Assembly: GCF_000240225.1 (NCBI RefSeq)
Contig: NZ_AGUD01000238.1
Location: 1 to 64,000, forward strand
Origin: Patulibacter medicamentivorans
GTDB taxonomy: Bacteria; Actinomycetota; Thermoleophilia; Solirubrobacterales; Solirubrobacteraceae
Length of the DNA: 64,000 nt
Direction of reading: 5' to 3'
The stretch's first letter is position 1, and each line of letters opens with the position of its first letter. Shown here one piece after another: positions 35,739 to 44,726 of the stretch. The position numbers and the translations under genes were made by a program. The notes beneath the pieces are model-generated. The model was not told the DNA's origin. It searched no databases and was given only the letters and a program-made list of their open reading frames with translations.

Positions 35739-36063
35739 CGGGGTCCGTCCGGGGCCGGGCGTCGGCGACGGCCGCCGCTCGTCGCGGGCCGTCCCGCTCC
35801 GCGAGCTCCCCGGCCGTCCGCGAGCATTGGGACCACGCGATCCGCCTCGGCTACGCGCGCGCGTCCTGGAGATCCATCGCAGAGGGGCGGAGGAGCTCCG
35901 GGCAGCGCTTTCGGATCGTCTGGCACTGAGCCTCGTCGCGGCCGCGACACCGTGCTTCGGTGACGAGGCCGCCGCCTCGGCCGCTCGGGCGGCGCGCTCC
36001 GGCCGCCCGGCGATCGCCCGCCTGACGCCGCGACTTCGATCCGACCTCGGGCGTCCCAGGTTC

Positions 36064-36085
36064 GGGGTCGCATCCCGATTGTCGG
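36064..36085 (+). promoter_or_regulatory. Shared motif GGGGTCG-x4-CCGATTGTCGG (site a)
   Basis: GGGGTCG at 36064 precedes the palindrome CCGA-TTG-TCGG at 36075-36085. The same element lies at 61898-61919, a one-base variant at 58833-58853 and the palindrome alone at 39487-39497. It is 221 nt upstream of the modular secreted protein ATG. Confidence 0.5.
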
Positions 36086-36201
36086 TGCCGTGGCCGCTCT
36101 GATGTGGTCGGTCGCGCGTTCGAGCCGCACGCCGATCTGGCGGGCGGTTGGGGCGCGGGGACGGCCCGAGCGCCGGGGGGCGCTTCGCGTGCCGAAGGCG
36201 T

Positions 36202-36240
36202 CGTTGGTTCCGGGGGTCTCGTGGGCGCCCGGAACCAACG
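36202..36240. repeat. Perfect 13-bp inverted repeat (13-nt loop)
   Basis: CGTTGGTTCCGGG (36202-36214) pairs with CCCGGAACCAACG (36228-36240). It lies about 65 nt before the secreted-protein ATG, so it may be an operator or an mRNA leader stem rather than a terminator. Confidence 0.8.
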
Positions 36241-36306
36241 GATGCCGCCGGCGAGGCGTTCGCTCGTCGCCGGCCGACGACGACCCGCATACGACCGCGG
36301 AGACCC

Positions 36307-39300
36307 ATGAAGCCAAGACCGCTCCACGCGCTGCTCGTCCTCCTCGTCGCGACCGCGGCCGGCCCCGGCGGCGCCGTGGCGGCGCCGTCCGTCCCGGTCG
36401 GCTCCGAGCGGGTCGAACTGCTCGCCGACGGCGGCTTCGAGTCCTCGGTCGCCGGCTTCGCGCCGCGGACCTCGCGAGCGGTCGACGGTCTGGTGTCGCG
36501 CACGCGCAGGCAGCCGATCGCCGGCGCACGCAGCCTGCGCCTGCAGATCGAGCGGGGCGGGCGGATCGTCTGGTTCCGCCGCGATCCCGGGGGTGACGGT
36601 CCGCCCGCGGACTCGGTCACGGCGACGGCGAGGCTGCGGGTGGTCGGCACGTCGACCGGCGGTCGTGGCCGCCTGGACGTCTGCGTGCTGGCCTACCTCG
36701 CGGGCGAGCGGGCTCCGCGCAGGTCCTGCCGGGCGGTCCCGGTCGACCGTCGACGGGTCGTCGACCTGTCGCGCACCGTGAGGACCGGCGGTCGGCGCCT
36801 GACGCGCGTGCTGCTCCGCTTCGGCTACGACCGTCGCGGATCGATCACGGCGATCCTCGACGACGTGCACGTCGGGATGGTTCGACGGACGCCGGTGCAG
36901 CCGCGGCCGCAGCCCGAGCCCAGGCCGCAGCCCGAACCGCAGCCGCAGCCGCAGCCCAAGCCGCAGCCCGACCCGAACCCGCAGCCCGACCCGAACCCGC
37001 AGCCCGACCCGAACCCGCAGCCCGACCCGAACCCGGATCCCGACCCCGGCCCGCGACCGCCGGTGCCGGACGGCTCCGAGCTGGTCGACCTGATCGCCGA
37101 CAACGGCTTCGAGTCGTCGGTCGCCGGCTTCGTCCCGGCGACGCCGACCACCGACGGAACGGCCACGCAGACCGCGATCAACCCGATCGCCGGCCAGCAG
37201 AGCCTGAGCGTGACCGCGCAGACCTTCGGCCGGATCGTCAAGTTCCACGACTACGGCTTCGGCGCCGGGCCGCTCGCCGACTCGGTGACGGTCCGGGCCA
37301 AGGTCCGCGTCGAGAGCGCATCCGCTCCCGGCAAGCAGCTCCAGATCTGCTCGATCGCCTACCTGCAGATCGACAGCGTCCCGCGCTCGACGTGCCAGAG
37401 CCTCCCGGTCGACAGCACCCGGATCGTGGACGTCCTCCTGACGCTCGACACGGCGGGCCAGCGCCTGGACAACGTGCTCTTCCAGTTCAAGCTCGACGAC
37501 AGCGGGTCGATCACCGCGACCGTCGACGATGCGCACCTGTTCGTCGTCCAGAAGCGGGGCAGCGGCCCGGGTCCTGATCCCGATCCCGACCCGGATCCCG
37601 ACCCGGATCCCGACCCGGATCCCGACCCGTCGCGGGACCTCGAGCAGTCCGGCTTCCACCCGCGGCCGACCAACTACCGGTCGATGACGGCCGAGATGGA
37701 CCGCCGCGACGACCTGTCCGGCGGCGGCGCCCCCGTCAACGGCGCGCCGCGCGACGTCGCGGTCGGGCTGCATCCGTCGTCCGACGCCGTCGGCCAGACC
37801 CGGCGCGTCTCGTTCGGGCTACCGCTGCCGCCCGGCACCCTGGTCGACACGTCCCGGATCACGGTCACCGGACCGGACGGCCACGAGATCCCCGCGTTCG
37901 TCCGCAGCCTCGGCGCCTGGGAGCGCGCTCCCGACCAGCGGCTGCTGTGCGACGGCCTGCAGGCCGGTGGCAATCCGGGCATTCGCAGCGTCCTGGTCCA
38001 GTTCGACATGGCCTTCCCGACCACCGCCACGGTCCCGGTGACCATCGGCGTCAACCGCCGGCGCACCCGTGACCTGGCCGACCAGGTTCCCGTCCGCGAC
38101 ACCTATCGGGTGGTCGACGACGGCACCTACGCCCCGTCGGTCAACACCAGCGGCTTGACGATCCGCGAGCCGGCCGTGCTGGCCGCGATCGACCACCGCT
38201 ACCTCGCCTGCACGTCGATGGTGCCGATGGCCGAGGTCGCCGGAACCCGGCCCTACCTGGCGAAGCTCGACGGGGCGACCGAGGACTTCTTCTACTCGCT
38301 CGTCAACCAGCACGCCCGCCGCCAGGACTGGCCGGTGACCGACCCGCGGGACACGGTCGACTTCTACGCTGACGCCGAGCCGTGGCTCTACGACCGCACG
38401 CAGGCGTTCTACAACGGCTACCTGCGGACCGGCAACGTCGACCTGCTGCGCGAGGCCAACCGCGCCGTCGATCACTACGCCCAGAACATCTACGGCCCCG
38501 AGTCCTGCGCCGGCACGCTCTACCCCTACTGCGTCGGCAGCTTCAAGCTGAAGAACCCGAACCCGAACGACGCGTTCCAGGACATGAAGTACTCCTACTC
38601 GGAGAGCCTGCTGTCGGACTACCTCCTGAACGGCGACCCCGAGGCGCTGCGGAGGATCGGCTACATCTCGTGGGGGATGGAGTTCCACATCGGCTTGACG
38701 GGCAGCGGCGACACCGAGCGCCATCGCGGCTTCGCGCTGCTCGCCCACGCCGTCGACGCGGAGCTGACCGGCAGCGCCCACCAGGCCGGCGTGATCACCG
38801 CCGGCATCCGCGCGATGCGCGACCGGCAGACGACGCCGCTGGACGGCAACCCGCCGAACGGCTGCTTCAACTACCCGCCCGAGGGCGAGGAGCACACGTT
38901 CTCGCCCTGGATGTCGAGCCTGCTGGCCTACGCGTTCCTGCGCGCCTACCAGGCCACCGGCGACGCGTCGGCCGGCCCGGCGCTGGTCGACCTGGCGCAG
39001 TGCGAGGTCGATCGCGGCGTCGACGTCCGGCGCCCGGGACAGAGCGGCCCGATGGAGGTCGGGAGCACCTACCCGTACTACATCGCCGCGAGCTTCGGGC
39101 CCAAGCACGACGTCGACGACGACAACCCCTTCGTCGGCTTCGAGCACGCGCTGGACGTCGCGATCCCGGTCGCGCTCGGCGCCTTCTTCAGCACCGACCC
39201 GGGCCAGCGCGCCGCGCTCGCGGATGCCGCGAAGGAACTGCTGGGGACCCACGACCAATCGATCGACTACTGGACGCGCGACGGCGCCGAGACGCGCGCC

Positions 39301-39393
39301 GCCGGCCGCTCGCGCTACCGCACCGACCCGCCGCGCAAGTACCTGTGGCAGTACAAGAACGCGCAGCTGCTCGGCTGGGCGCTCGGCGGCTGA
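36307..39393 (+). CDS. Large modular secreted protein: two duplicated CBM-like domains plus an (alpha/alpha)-toroid-like C-terminal domain
   Basis: 1028 residues: signal peptide (1-27), domain A (about 30-195), Pro/Gln/Asn/Asp linker (196-255), domain B (256-418), Asp-Pro repeat linker (419-440), C-terminal domain (441-1028). A and B share the GSE-LADxGFESSVAGF opening and a common ending (SITAxxDDxH), so they are an internal duplication, probably beta-sandwich carbohydrate-binding modules. The C-terminal part has helical repeats (AFYNGYLRTGNVDLLREANR; YSYSESLLSDYLLNGDPEAL) suggesting a toroid fold, as in polysaccharide lyases or GH-like enzymes, but I see no diagnostic catalytic motif. Likely surface polysaccharide binding or degradation. 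Confidence 0.75.
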   Translation: MKPRPLHALLVLLVATAAGPGGAVAAPSVPVGSERVELLADGGFESSVAGFAPRTSRAVDGLVSRTRRQPIAGARSLRLQIERGGRIVWFRRDPGGDGPPADSVTATARLRVVGTSTGGRGRLDVCVLAYLAGERAPRRSCRAVPVDRRRVVDLSRTVRTGGRRLTRVLLRFGYDRRGSITAILDDVHVGMVRRTPVQPRPQPEPRPQPEPQPQPQPKPQPDPNPQPDPNPQPDPNPQPDPNPDPDPGPRPPVPDGSELVDLIADNGFESSVAGFVPATPTTDGTATQTAINPIAGQQSLSVTAQTFGRIVKFHDYGFGAGPLADSVTVRAKVRVESASAPGKQLQICSIAYLQIDSVPRSTCQSLPVDSTRIVDVLLTLDTAGQRLDNVLFQFKLDDSGSITATVDDAHLFVVQKRGSGPGPDPDPDPDPDPDPDPDPDPSRDLEQSGFHPRPTNYRSMTAEMDRRDDLSGGGAPVNGAPRDVAVGLHPSSDAVGQTRRVSFGLPLPPGTLVDTSRITVTGPDGHEIPAFVRSLGAWERAPDQRLLCDGLQAGGNPGIRSVLVQFDMAFPTTATVPVTIGVNRRRTRDLADQVPVRDTYRVVDDGTYAPSVNTSGLTIREPAVLAAIDHRYLACTSMVPMAEVAGTRPYLAKLDGATEDFFYSLVNQHARRQDWPVTDPRDTVDFYADAEPWLYDRTQAFYNGYLRTGNVDLLREANRAVDHYAQNIYGPESCAGTLYPYCVGSFKLKNPNPNDAFQDMKYSYSESLLSDYLLNGDPEALRRIGYISWGMEFHIGLTGSGDTERHRGFALLAHAVDAELTGSAHQAGVITAGIRAMRDRQTTPLDGNPPNGCFNYPPEGEEHTFSPWMSSLLAYAFLRAYQATGDASAGPALVDLAQCEVDRGVDVRRPGQSGPMEVGSTYPYYIAASFGPKHDVDDDNPFVGFEHALDVAIPVALGAFFSTDPGQRAALADAAKELLGTHDQSIDYWTRDGAETRAAGRSRYRTDPPRKYLWQYKNAQLLGWALGG
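36961..37032 (+). repeat. In-frame tandem repeat, 18-bp unit x4 (linker coding)
   Basis: Four exact copies of CCGCAGCCCGACCCGAAC, encoding Pro-Gln-Pro-Asp-Pro-Asn. The unit is a multiple of 3, so slippage would vary linker length without frameshift. Confidence 0.92.
37585..37629 (+). repeat. In-frame tandem repeat, 12-bp unit x3.75 (linker coding)
   Basis: Three exact copies of CCCGACCCGGAT plus a partial copy, encoding Pro-Asp-Pro-Asp. This is the second length-variable linker of the same gene. Confidence 0.9.
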
Positions 39394-39479
39394 GCGGACG
39401 CCCGGCGGGGCCGCTCGGCGGCGCTGCCGCGGGACCCCCGTTCCGCCGCGATCGGGCGTCTCCGGGCGAAATCTCGGTG

Positions 39480-39504
39480 CGGCCCACCGATTGTCGGCGG
39501 GCCG
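39480..39504 (+). promoter_or_regulatory. CCGATTGTCGG palindrome within a longer stem (site b)
   Basis: CCGATTGTCGG at 39487-39497 extends to an 11-bp arm pair with one mismatch (CGGCCCACCGA / TCGGCGGGCCG). It lies 53-77 nt upstream of the MFS ATG, where an operator or promoter would sit. Confidence 0.5.
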
Positions 39505-39556
39505 TCGCGGGGCCAGGGTGACTGGCAGCCGTGTCCTGCTACGCCTTGGAGGATCG

Positions 39557-41035
39557 ATGAGTCGCCGCGCCATGGCGCTCGTCGCGGCGTCCGGCGGTGC
39601 CTTCCTGGGCCTGCTCGACGCGACGATCGTCAACGTCTCGTTCCCCGACATCTCGGCGTCGTTCCCCGACGCCGACCGATCCGAGCTGTCGTGGGTGCTC
39701 GACGGCTACTTCATCGTGGTCGCCGCGCTGATGGTCCCGGCCGGTGCGCTGGCGGATCGCTTCGGCCGCCGCCGACTGTTCCTGCTCGGCGTGGTCGGGT
39801 TCGTGCTCTCCAGCCTGCTGTGCGCGATCGCGCCGAGCTGGGAGTCGCTGGTCGCGTTCCGCGTCGTGCAGGGTGCCTCGAGCGCGATCCTGATCCCCTC
39901 CTCGCTGGCGCTCGTGCTGACCGAGTTCCCGAGCGGCCAGCGGGCGCGGGCCGTCGCGGCGTGGGGCGCCTCGGCGGCGCTCGCCGCGGCCGCGGGTCCG
40001 CCGCTCGGCGGCGCCCTCGTCGAGCTGGCCGACTGGCGCTGGATCTTCGTCGTCAACCTGCCGCTCGGCGCGATCGTCCTCTGGCTCGGCGTCCGCGGGC
40101 TGCGGGAGAGCCGCGACGAGCAGGCACCGGCCCGCCCCGACCTCGTCGGGGCGGCGTTGGCGGCTCTCAGCCTCGGCCTGCTGGCGCTGGCGCTGGTCGA
40201 GGGCGGCTCGTGGGGCTGGCAGAGCGGCCGGGTCCTCGGAGCGCTCGGCGGCGCACTGGTGCTGGGCGCGGTCCTGGTGCGCCACTGCGCGCGCCATCCG
40301 CATCCCGTCGTCGACCCCGCGCTGATGCGGATCCCGTCGTTCCGGCTCGGCAGCGTCGGGATGCTGCTCTTCTCCGCGGCGATGTTCGCCGTGATCCTCG
40401 GCAACGTCCTGTTCCTGACCGGCATCTGGCACTACACCGTGCTCGAGGCCGGCCTGGCGGCGGTCCCCGGGGCGCTCGCGTCGACGATCGTGGCGCGGCC
40501 GGCCGGCGCCGTCGCCGAGCGCTACGGCCACCGCGTGGTGATCGTCCCGGGCGTCGTGCTCTACGCCGTCGGGGTGATCGGGTTGACCGGCGCTCCGGAG
40601 GCGCCGGACTTCGTCGGAGCCTGGGTGCCGTGGAGCTTCACCTCCGGGATCGGGATCGGCCTGGCGTTCCCGATCCTGGGAGCGGCGGCCGTCGAGCACG
40701 TCGAGCAGGCGCGGTTCGGCGCGGCCTGCGCGCTCAGCTCGACCTTCCGCCAGGTCGGGGCGGTGATCGGCACCGCCGGGGTCGTCGCGATCGTCGGCGA
40801 TCCGACGTCGATCGCCGACGGGATGGCCCGCGCCGATCGCGCCTACCTCGTCGCGGCGGTCGTCTCGCTGGTCGCCGGCGTCGTCGCGGCCGGGCTGCGA
40901 CCGACCGGCCGATCGGGGCTCGTCGAGGACGAGGCGATCTCGATGGCCAACCCGGATCACCGCCACCTGCCTCTGGTCCGGGAGCCCGTCGCTCGCGTGG
41001 TCGAGATCCGGGGACCGGCGCGCTTCCTCGTCTGA
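39557..41035 (+). CDS. MFS drug/multidrug exporter, DHA2 (14-TM, EmrB/QacA-like)
   Basis: 492 residues, RBS TTGGAGGATC before ATG 39557. Motif A (LADRFGRRRLFLLG) and motif D1 (LDATIVNVSFPDIS) of the DHA2 subfamily are clear; about 14 hydrophobic helices. Proton-driven export of hydrophobic or toxic compounds across the inner membrane. It carries the CCGATTGTCGG palindrome in its promoter region and is convergent with the aromatic-catabolism operon end. Confidence 0.9.
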   Translation: MSRRAMALVAASGGAFLGLLDATIVNVSFPDISASFPDADRSELSWVLDGYFIVVAALMVPAGALADRFGRRRLFLLGVVGFVLSSLLCAIAPSWESLVAFRVVQGASSAILIPSSLALVLTEFPSGQRARAVAAWGASAALAAAAGPPLGGALVELADWRWIFVVNLPLGAIVLWLGVRGLRESRDEQAPARPDLVGAALAALSLGLLALALVEGGSWGWQSGRVLGALGGALVLGAVLVRHCARHPHPVVDPALMRIPSFRLGSVGMLLFSAAMFAVILGNVLFLTGIWHYTVLEAGLAAVPGALASTIVARPAGAVAERYGHRVVIVPGVVLYAVGVIGLTGAPEAPDFVGAWVPWSFTSGIGIGLAFPILGAAAVEHVEQARFGAACALSSTFRQVGAVIGTAGVVAIVGDPTSIADGMARADRAYLVAAVVSLVAGVVAAGLRPTGRSGLVEDEAISMANPDHRHLPLVREPVARVVEIRGPARFLV

Positions 41036-41080
41036 CGCTTGGCTCGGGGCAAGGGTCAGGCCGCCGCGCGCAGGGCGGGC

Positions 41081-41110
41081 CCCGGGACCGGCACTGGAGC
41101 CGATCCCGGG
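41081..41110. terminator. Weak convergent hairpin between MFS and thiolase genes
   Basis: CCCGGGA (41081-41087) pairs with TCCCGGG (41104-41110) with a 16-nt loop, inside the 88-nt gap between convergent stops. Stem short; no U-tract. Confidence 0.35.
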
Positions 41111-41123
41111 CGGGTGGCCTCAC

Positions 41124-42338
41124 TCAGGGCGCGATGCGCTCGAAGATCGCGGTGATGCCCTGGCCGCCGCCGATGCACATCGTCTCGAGACCGTAGCGGG
41201 CCTCGCGGCGGTCCAGCTCGTGCAGCAGGGTCGCGAGGATCCGTCCCCCGGTCGCGCCGACCGGGTGCCCGAGCGAGATCCCCGACCCGTTGACGTTGAG
41301 CCGCTCGAAGTCGGCGTCGCGGAGCCCCCACTCGCGGGTGACGCCGAGGGCCTGGGCGGCGAATGCCTCGTTCAACTCGATCAGGTCGATGTCCGCCAGG
41401 GTCAGACCCGCGCGGGCCAGCGCCTTCGCCGTCGACGGGACCGGGCCGAGGCCCATCAGCGCCGGCGCGACGCCGGCGACGGCCCAGCTGGTCAGTCGCG
41501 CCAGCGGGCGCAGGCCCAGCGCGTGGGCGCGCTCGGGGGTGGTCACCAGGCAGACCGACGCGCCGTCGTTCTGGCCGCTGGCGTTGCCGGCGGTCACGGT
41601 GGCGTCCTCGACCGTCCCGGAGAGGATCGGACGCATCGACGCCAGCCGCTCCAGGTTGGCGTCGGGCCGCGGGTGCTCGTCGCTCTCGATCCGTCGATCC
41701 CCTTCGCGGGCGCGGACGGTCACCGGGACGATCTCGTCGAGGAACCGCCCAGCGCGCTGCGCGGCGACGGCGCGCCGGTGGGATTCCAACGCGAAGGCAT
41801 CCTGCTCGGCCCGCGGGATCGCGTAGCGGGCACGGACGTTCTCGGCCGTCTCGAGCATCCCGCCGGGGACGGGATGGCGTTCGCCCCCGGCGGTCACCCG
41901 GGCCCGCGCCAGGCGGTCGTGGAGGGCGATCCCCTCGCGGTTGGGCCCCCAGCGGAGCATCAGGCCGTAGAACTCCGCCTGGCTCATCGACTCCGCCCCG
42001 CCGGCCAGGACGACCTCGGCGGCCCCGGTCTGGACCTGCATCGCGGCGGTCACCACCGCGGTCAGGCCCGAGCCGCAGCGACGGTCGATCTGGTACCCCG
42101 GAACGTCGATCGGCAGGCCGGCGTCGAGCGCGGCGACCCGGCCGATCGCCGGCGCCTCGCCGTTCGGGTAGCACTGGCCGAAGAGCACGTCATCGATCGA
42201 CGCGGGGTCGATCCCCGTCCGCTCGATCAGGGCCGTGATCACGGTGGCGCCGAGGGTCGCGGCCGGGACGTCGCGGAAGACCCCGCCGAAGCGTCCGACG
42301 GGGGTGCGCAACGGGGCGCAGATCACGGCCTCACGCAC
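41124..42338 (-). CDS. pcaF: 3-oxoadipyl-CoA thiolase (acetyl-CoA acyltransferase)
   Basis: 404 residues. Nucleophile Cys88 (RRCGSG), His358 (GHPVGATGG) and Cys388 (CIGGGQG) of thiolases are all present. As last gene of the cat/pca operon it should cleave 3-oxoadipyl-CoA with CoA to succinyl-CoA and acetyl-CoA. Its start overlaps the pcaD stop by 8 nt. Sequence alone cannot separate it from other degradative thiolases; the operon context decides. Confidence 0.88.
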   Translation of the reverse strand: MREAVICAPLRTPVGRFGGVFRDVPAATLGATVITALIERTGIDPASIDDVLFGQCYPNGEAPAIGRVAALDAGLPIDVPGYQIDRRCGSGLTAVVTAAMQVQTGAAEVVLAGGAESMSQAEFYGLMLRWGPNREGIALHDRLARARVTAGGERHPVPGGMLETAENVRARYAIPRAEQDAFALESHRRAVAAQRAGRFLDEIVPVTVRAREGDRRIESDEHPRPDANLERLASMRPILSGTVEDATVTAGNASGQNDGASVCLVTTPERAHALGLRPLARLTSWAVAGVAPALMGLGPVPSTAKALARAGLTLADIDLIELNEAFAAQALGVTREWGLRDADFERLNVNGSGISLGHPVGATGGRILATLLHELDRREARYGLETMCIGGGQGITAIFERIAP

Positions 42339-43122
42339 GGTCGACCTCCGGCGCGGCGCAGTGCTCGAGGACGAGCGCGGTGAGGGCGTCGGGGCGTTCG
42401 AGGTTGGCCAGGTGCGCCGCGCCCTCGAGGACCTCCAGCCGGGCGCCGAGGATGCCGTTGGCGATCGCGCGCAGGTGCTCCGGCGGCGTGGCGGGATCGT
42501 CGGCGCCGGCGATCGCGAGCGTCGGCGCGACGATCCGCCCGAGGGCGTCCCGCAGGTCGAGTCGCGAGATCGCCTCGCAGCAGCCGGCGTAGCCCTCCGC
42601 AGGCGTCGCGACGAGCATGGAGCGCAGCGCCGCGGCCCGCACCGGATCCTCGTCGAGCCCGTCCGCGGTCAGCCAGCGGGCGAGCACCGCGTCGGCGACG
42701 ACCGCGGTCGACCCGGCGGCGCGGACCGCCCGGGCCCGCTCGACCCAGGCGTCGCCAGGCGGCAGGTGGGCCGAGGTGCAGCAGAGGACCAGCCGCTCGA
42801 TCCGCTCGGGCGCGTAGGCGCCGAGCCAGATCCCGACCATGCCGCCGAGCGAGACGCCGCAGAGCGACGCGCGCGCGACCCCGAGGTGATCGAGCAGGCG
42901 GAGCACGTCGCGCGAGAGGTCCTGCAGCGCGTAGGGGCCACGCGGGACGGGGGACCGACCGTGGCCGCGGTGGTCGTAGCGCACCACCCGCAGCCGCTCG
43001 GAGAGCGCGTCGACCTGGAGGTCCCACAGCCGCGTATCGGTGCCGAGCGAGTTCGAGAGCACGATCACCGGGGCCTCCGGCGGACCGGTCACCTGGTGGT
43101 GGAGCAGGCCGCCCCAGCTCAT
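42331..43122 (-). CDS. pcaD: 3-oxoadipate enol-lactonase (alpha/beta-hydrolase)
   Basis: 263 residues. Nucleophile Ser91 in CGVSLGGM, the RYDHRGHGRSPVP segment (48-60), oxyanion-side SNSLGTD (23-29) and the catalytic His in GAAHLANLERPD match PcaD. It hydrolyses 3-oxoadipate enol-lactone to 3-oxoadipate. It overlaps pcaJ (4 nt) and pcaF (8 nt). It is not fused to a decarboxylase (PcaL type), as expected for a catechol-only branch. Confidence 0.9.
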   Translation of the reverse strand: MSWGGLLHHQVTGPPEAPVIVLSNSLGTDTRLWDLQVDALSERLRVVRYDHRGHGRSPVPRGPYALQDLSRDVLRLLDHLGVARASLCGVSLGGMVGIWLGAYAPERIERLVLCCTSAHLPPGDAWVERARAVRAAGSTAVVADAVLARWLTADGLDEDPVRAAALRSMLVATPAEGYAGCCEAISRLDLRDALGRIVAPTLAIAGADDPATPPEHLRAIANGILGARLEVLEGAAHLANLERPDALTALVLEHCAAPEVDRA

Positions 43123-43907
43123 CGCGCCACCAGCTCCCGCAGCGCCGAGAGCTCCTCGGCGGTGGCCGGAACGGTCTCGCGCAGGTGCTCCGCGACGAGC
43201 AGGTCCCAGCCCGTCGCGGCTCGCACCTGCTCCGGGTCGACGCCGGGATGGACCTGCGTCAGCGTCAGCTCGAGGTGCTCGGGATCGGGTTCCAGGACGC
43301 CGAGCTCGGTGTAGACGGCCGTCGGCCCCGCGCCGCGCAGGCCGAGCCGCTTGCGCGATCCCGGGCCGTCGCCGTGACCGACCGTGGTCCGGAAGTCCAG
43401 CTGCTCGACGAACGTCCGCCGGCCATGCGGGACGATGATCGCCACCTCGTGGCAGCCAGCGGAGATCTCGGGCGCGCCGCCAGCACCCGGCAGCCGGGTC
43501 CGCGGGGCGTCGTAGTCCCCGATCACGGTCGAGTTGAGGTTCGCGTAGCGGTCGATCTGCGCCGCACCGAGGAACGCCAGCTCGATCCGCTCGCCCTGCA
43601 CCCAGTAGGCGAACATCTCCGGGACCGAGACGACGGCGTCGGCGCTGACCGCCAGCGCGTCGTCGCCGATCGACAACGGGACCCGGTACGGGCGGGCGCC
43701 GATCGTGCCGGACTCGTAGACGATCACCAGCTCGGGGTTGTGGAGCATCCGCGCGAGGATCGCCGCGGTGCTCGGGCGCCCGACGCCGATGAAGCAGGAG
43801 CGGGCCCGGCCGAGCCGGCGCGCGGCGACCACCGTCTGCAGCTCTTCCGGGGTGGCCGCCCGGTGACCGCCGCGGGAGCGGCCGGCGCGACCCGTCACCG
43901 CGGTCAT
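43119..43907 (-). CDS. pcaJ: 3-oxoadipate CoA-transferase, beta subunit
   Basis: 262 residues from ATG 43907, overlapping pcaI by 4 nt. The putative catalytic Glu65 lies in VYESGTIGAR, corresponding to the SENG-like loop of class I CoA-transferase beta subunits. It transfers CoA from succinyl-CoA to 3-oxoadipate together with PcaI. The N-terminal 18 residues are Arg/Gly-rich and poorly conserved in style, so a later start is possible. Confidence 0.87.
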   Translation of the reverse strand: MTAVTGRAGRSRGGHRAATPEELQTVVAARRLGRARSCFIGVGRPSTAAILARMLHNPELVIVYESGTIGARPYRVPLSIGDDALAVSADAVVSVPEMFAYWVQGERIELAFLGAAQIDRYANLNSTVIGDYDAPRTRLPGAGGAPEISAGCHEVAIIVPHGRRTFVEQLDFRTTVGHGDGPGSRKRLGLRGAGPTAVYTELGVLEPDPEHLELTLTQVHPGVDPEQVRAATGWDLLVAEHLRETVPATAEELSALRELVAR

Positions 43908-44722
43908 GCCGTCGCCTCGGTGGTCGTCAGGAGGTGCTCGGCGAGCCACGCCCGGAAGCGGTCGCGGTCGCGGCTGATCGCGTCCCATTCGCGGTAGGCG
44001 TCGTTGTCGCGCTCGGTGAAGCCGAGGGCGTAGGACGGCAGCGAGCCGCCGGGGGCCTCGGCGACCGCGTCGATCGTCCAGCCGGGCAGGACGATCCCGC
44101 CGGGGCGTGGTTGCAGCTCTTCGACGATCTGCTCGACGGTGACCAGCGAGCGGGTTGCGGCGAGCACGGCCTCCTTCTGCACCCCGGGGATGCCCCACAG
44201 CTGGACGTTGCCGTGGTGGTCGGCTTCCTGGGCGTGGATGATCGCGACGTCGGGGCGCAGGGCGGGGACGGCGGCCAGCGACTCGCCGGTGAACGGGCAG
44301 GCGATCCGCTCGACGGCGGTTCGCCGTTCCAGGTCGGTCCCGGCGTAGCCGCGCAGGATCCCGAACGGCAGGTTGGCCGCGCCGGCGGCGTAGCGCGCCG
44401 CCATCCCGGCGTGGCTGTGCTCCTCGAACTCCAGCGGATGCGGCCAGTCGTGCTCGATCGCGTCGCGGAAGCGGTGCAGCGAGCCGACGCCGGGGTTGCC
44501 GCCGTACGAGAAGACGAGTCGTCGTGCGGCGCCGGCGCCGATCAGCTGGTCGTAGAGCAGGTCGGGCGTCATCCGGATCAGCTCCAGGTCGCGGCGGCCC
44601 TGGCGCAGCATCTCGTGGCCGGCCGCGAACGGGATCAGGTGGGTGAAGCCCTCCATCGCGACGCTGTCGCCGTCGCGGACGAGCTCCGCGACGGCGACGG
44701 GGAGGGGCAGGATCTCGGCCAT
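43904..44722 (-). CDS. pcaI: 3-oxoadipate CoA-transferase, alpha subunit
   Basis: 272 residues. GDSVAMEGFTHLIPFAAGHE (18-37) is the alpha-subunit glycine-rich opening in modified form. RPDVAIIHAQEADHHGNVQLWG is the conserved family block. It lies 4 nt after catA, in the same operon. It works as a heteromer with PcaJ in the penultimate step of the ortho pathway. Confidence 0.87.
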   Translation of the reverse strand: MAEILPLPVAVAELVRDGDSVAMEGFTHLIPFAAGHEMLRQGRRDLELIRMTPDLLYDQLIGAGAARRLVFSYGGNPGVGSLHRFRDAIEHDWPHPLEFEEHSHAGMAARYAAGAANLPFGILRGYAGTDLERRTAVERIACPFTGESLAAVPALRPDVAIIHAQEADHHGNVQLWGIPGVQKEAVLAATRSLVTVEQIVEELQPRPGGIVLPGWTIDAVAEAPGGSLPSYALGFTERDNDAYREWDAISRDRDRFRAWLAEHLLTTTEATA

Positions 44723-44726
44723 GGCG

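Larger units (their letters stand above)
35739..36306. other. 568-nt intergenic region with motif and hairpin
   Basis: No convincing gene: the open frames here are Arg-rich shadows in both directions. It contains the CCGATTGTCGG palindrome at 36075 and a 13-bp perfect hairpin at 36202 (listed separately). Both lie upstream of the large secreted protein gene at 36307. Confidence 0.6.

Noticed and set aside
35557-36102. Plus-strand open frame across the gap after the secreted hydrolase
   Set aside because: It starts inside the hydrolase gene in another frame, is Arg/Ala-rich and has no RBS or motif.
36961-37629. Repeats in the modular gene as possible phase-variation switch
   Set aside because: Units are multiples of 3, so changes alter linker length only and cannot switch the frame.
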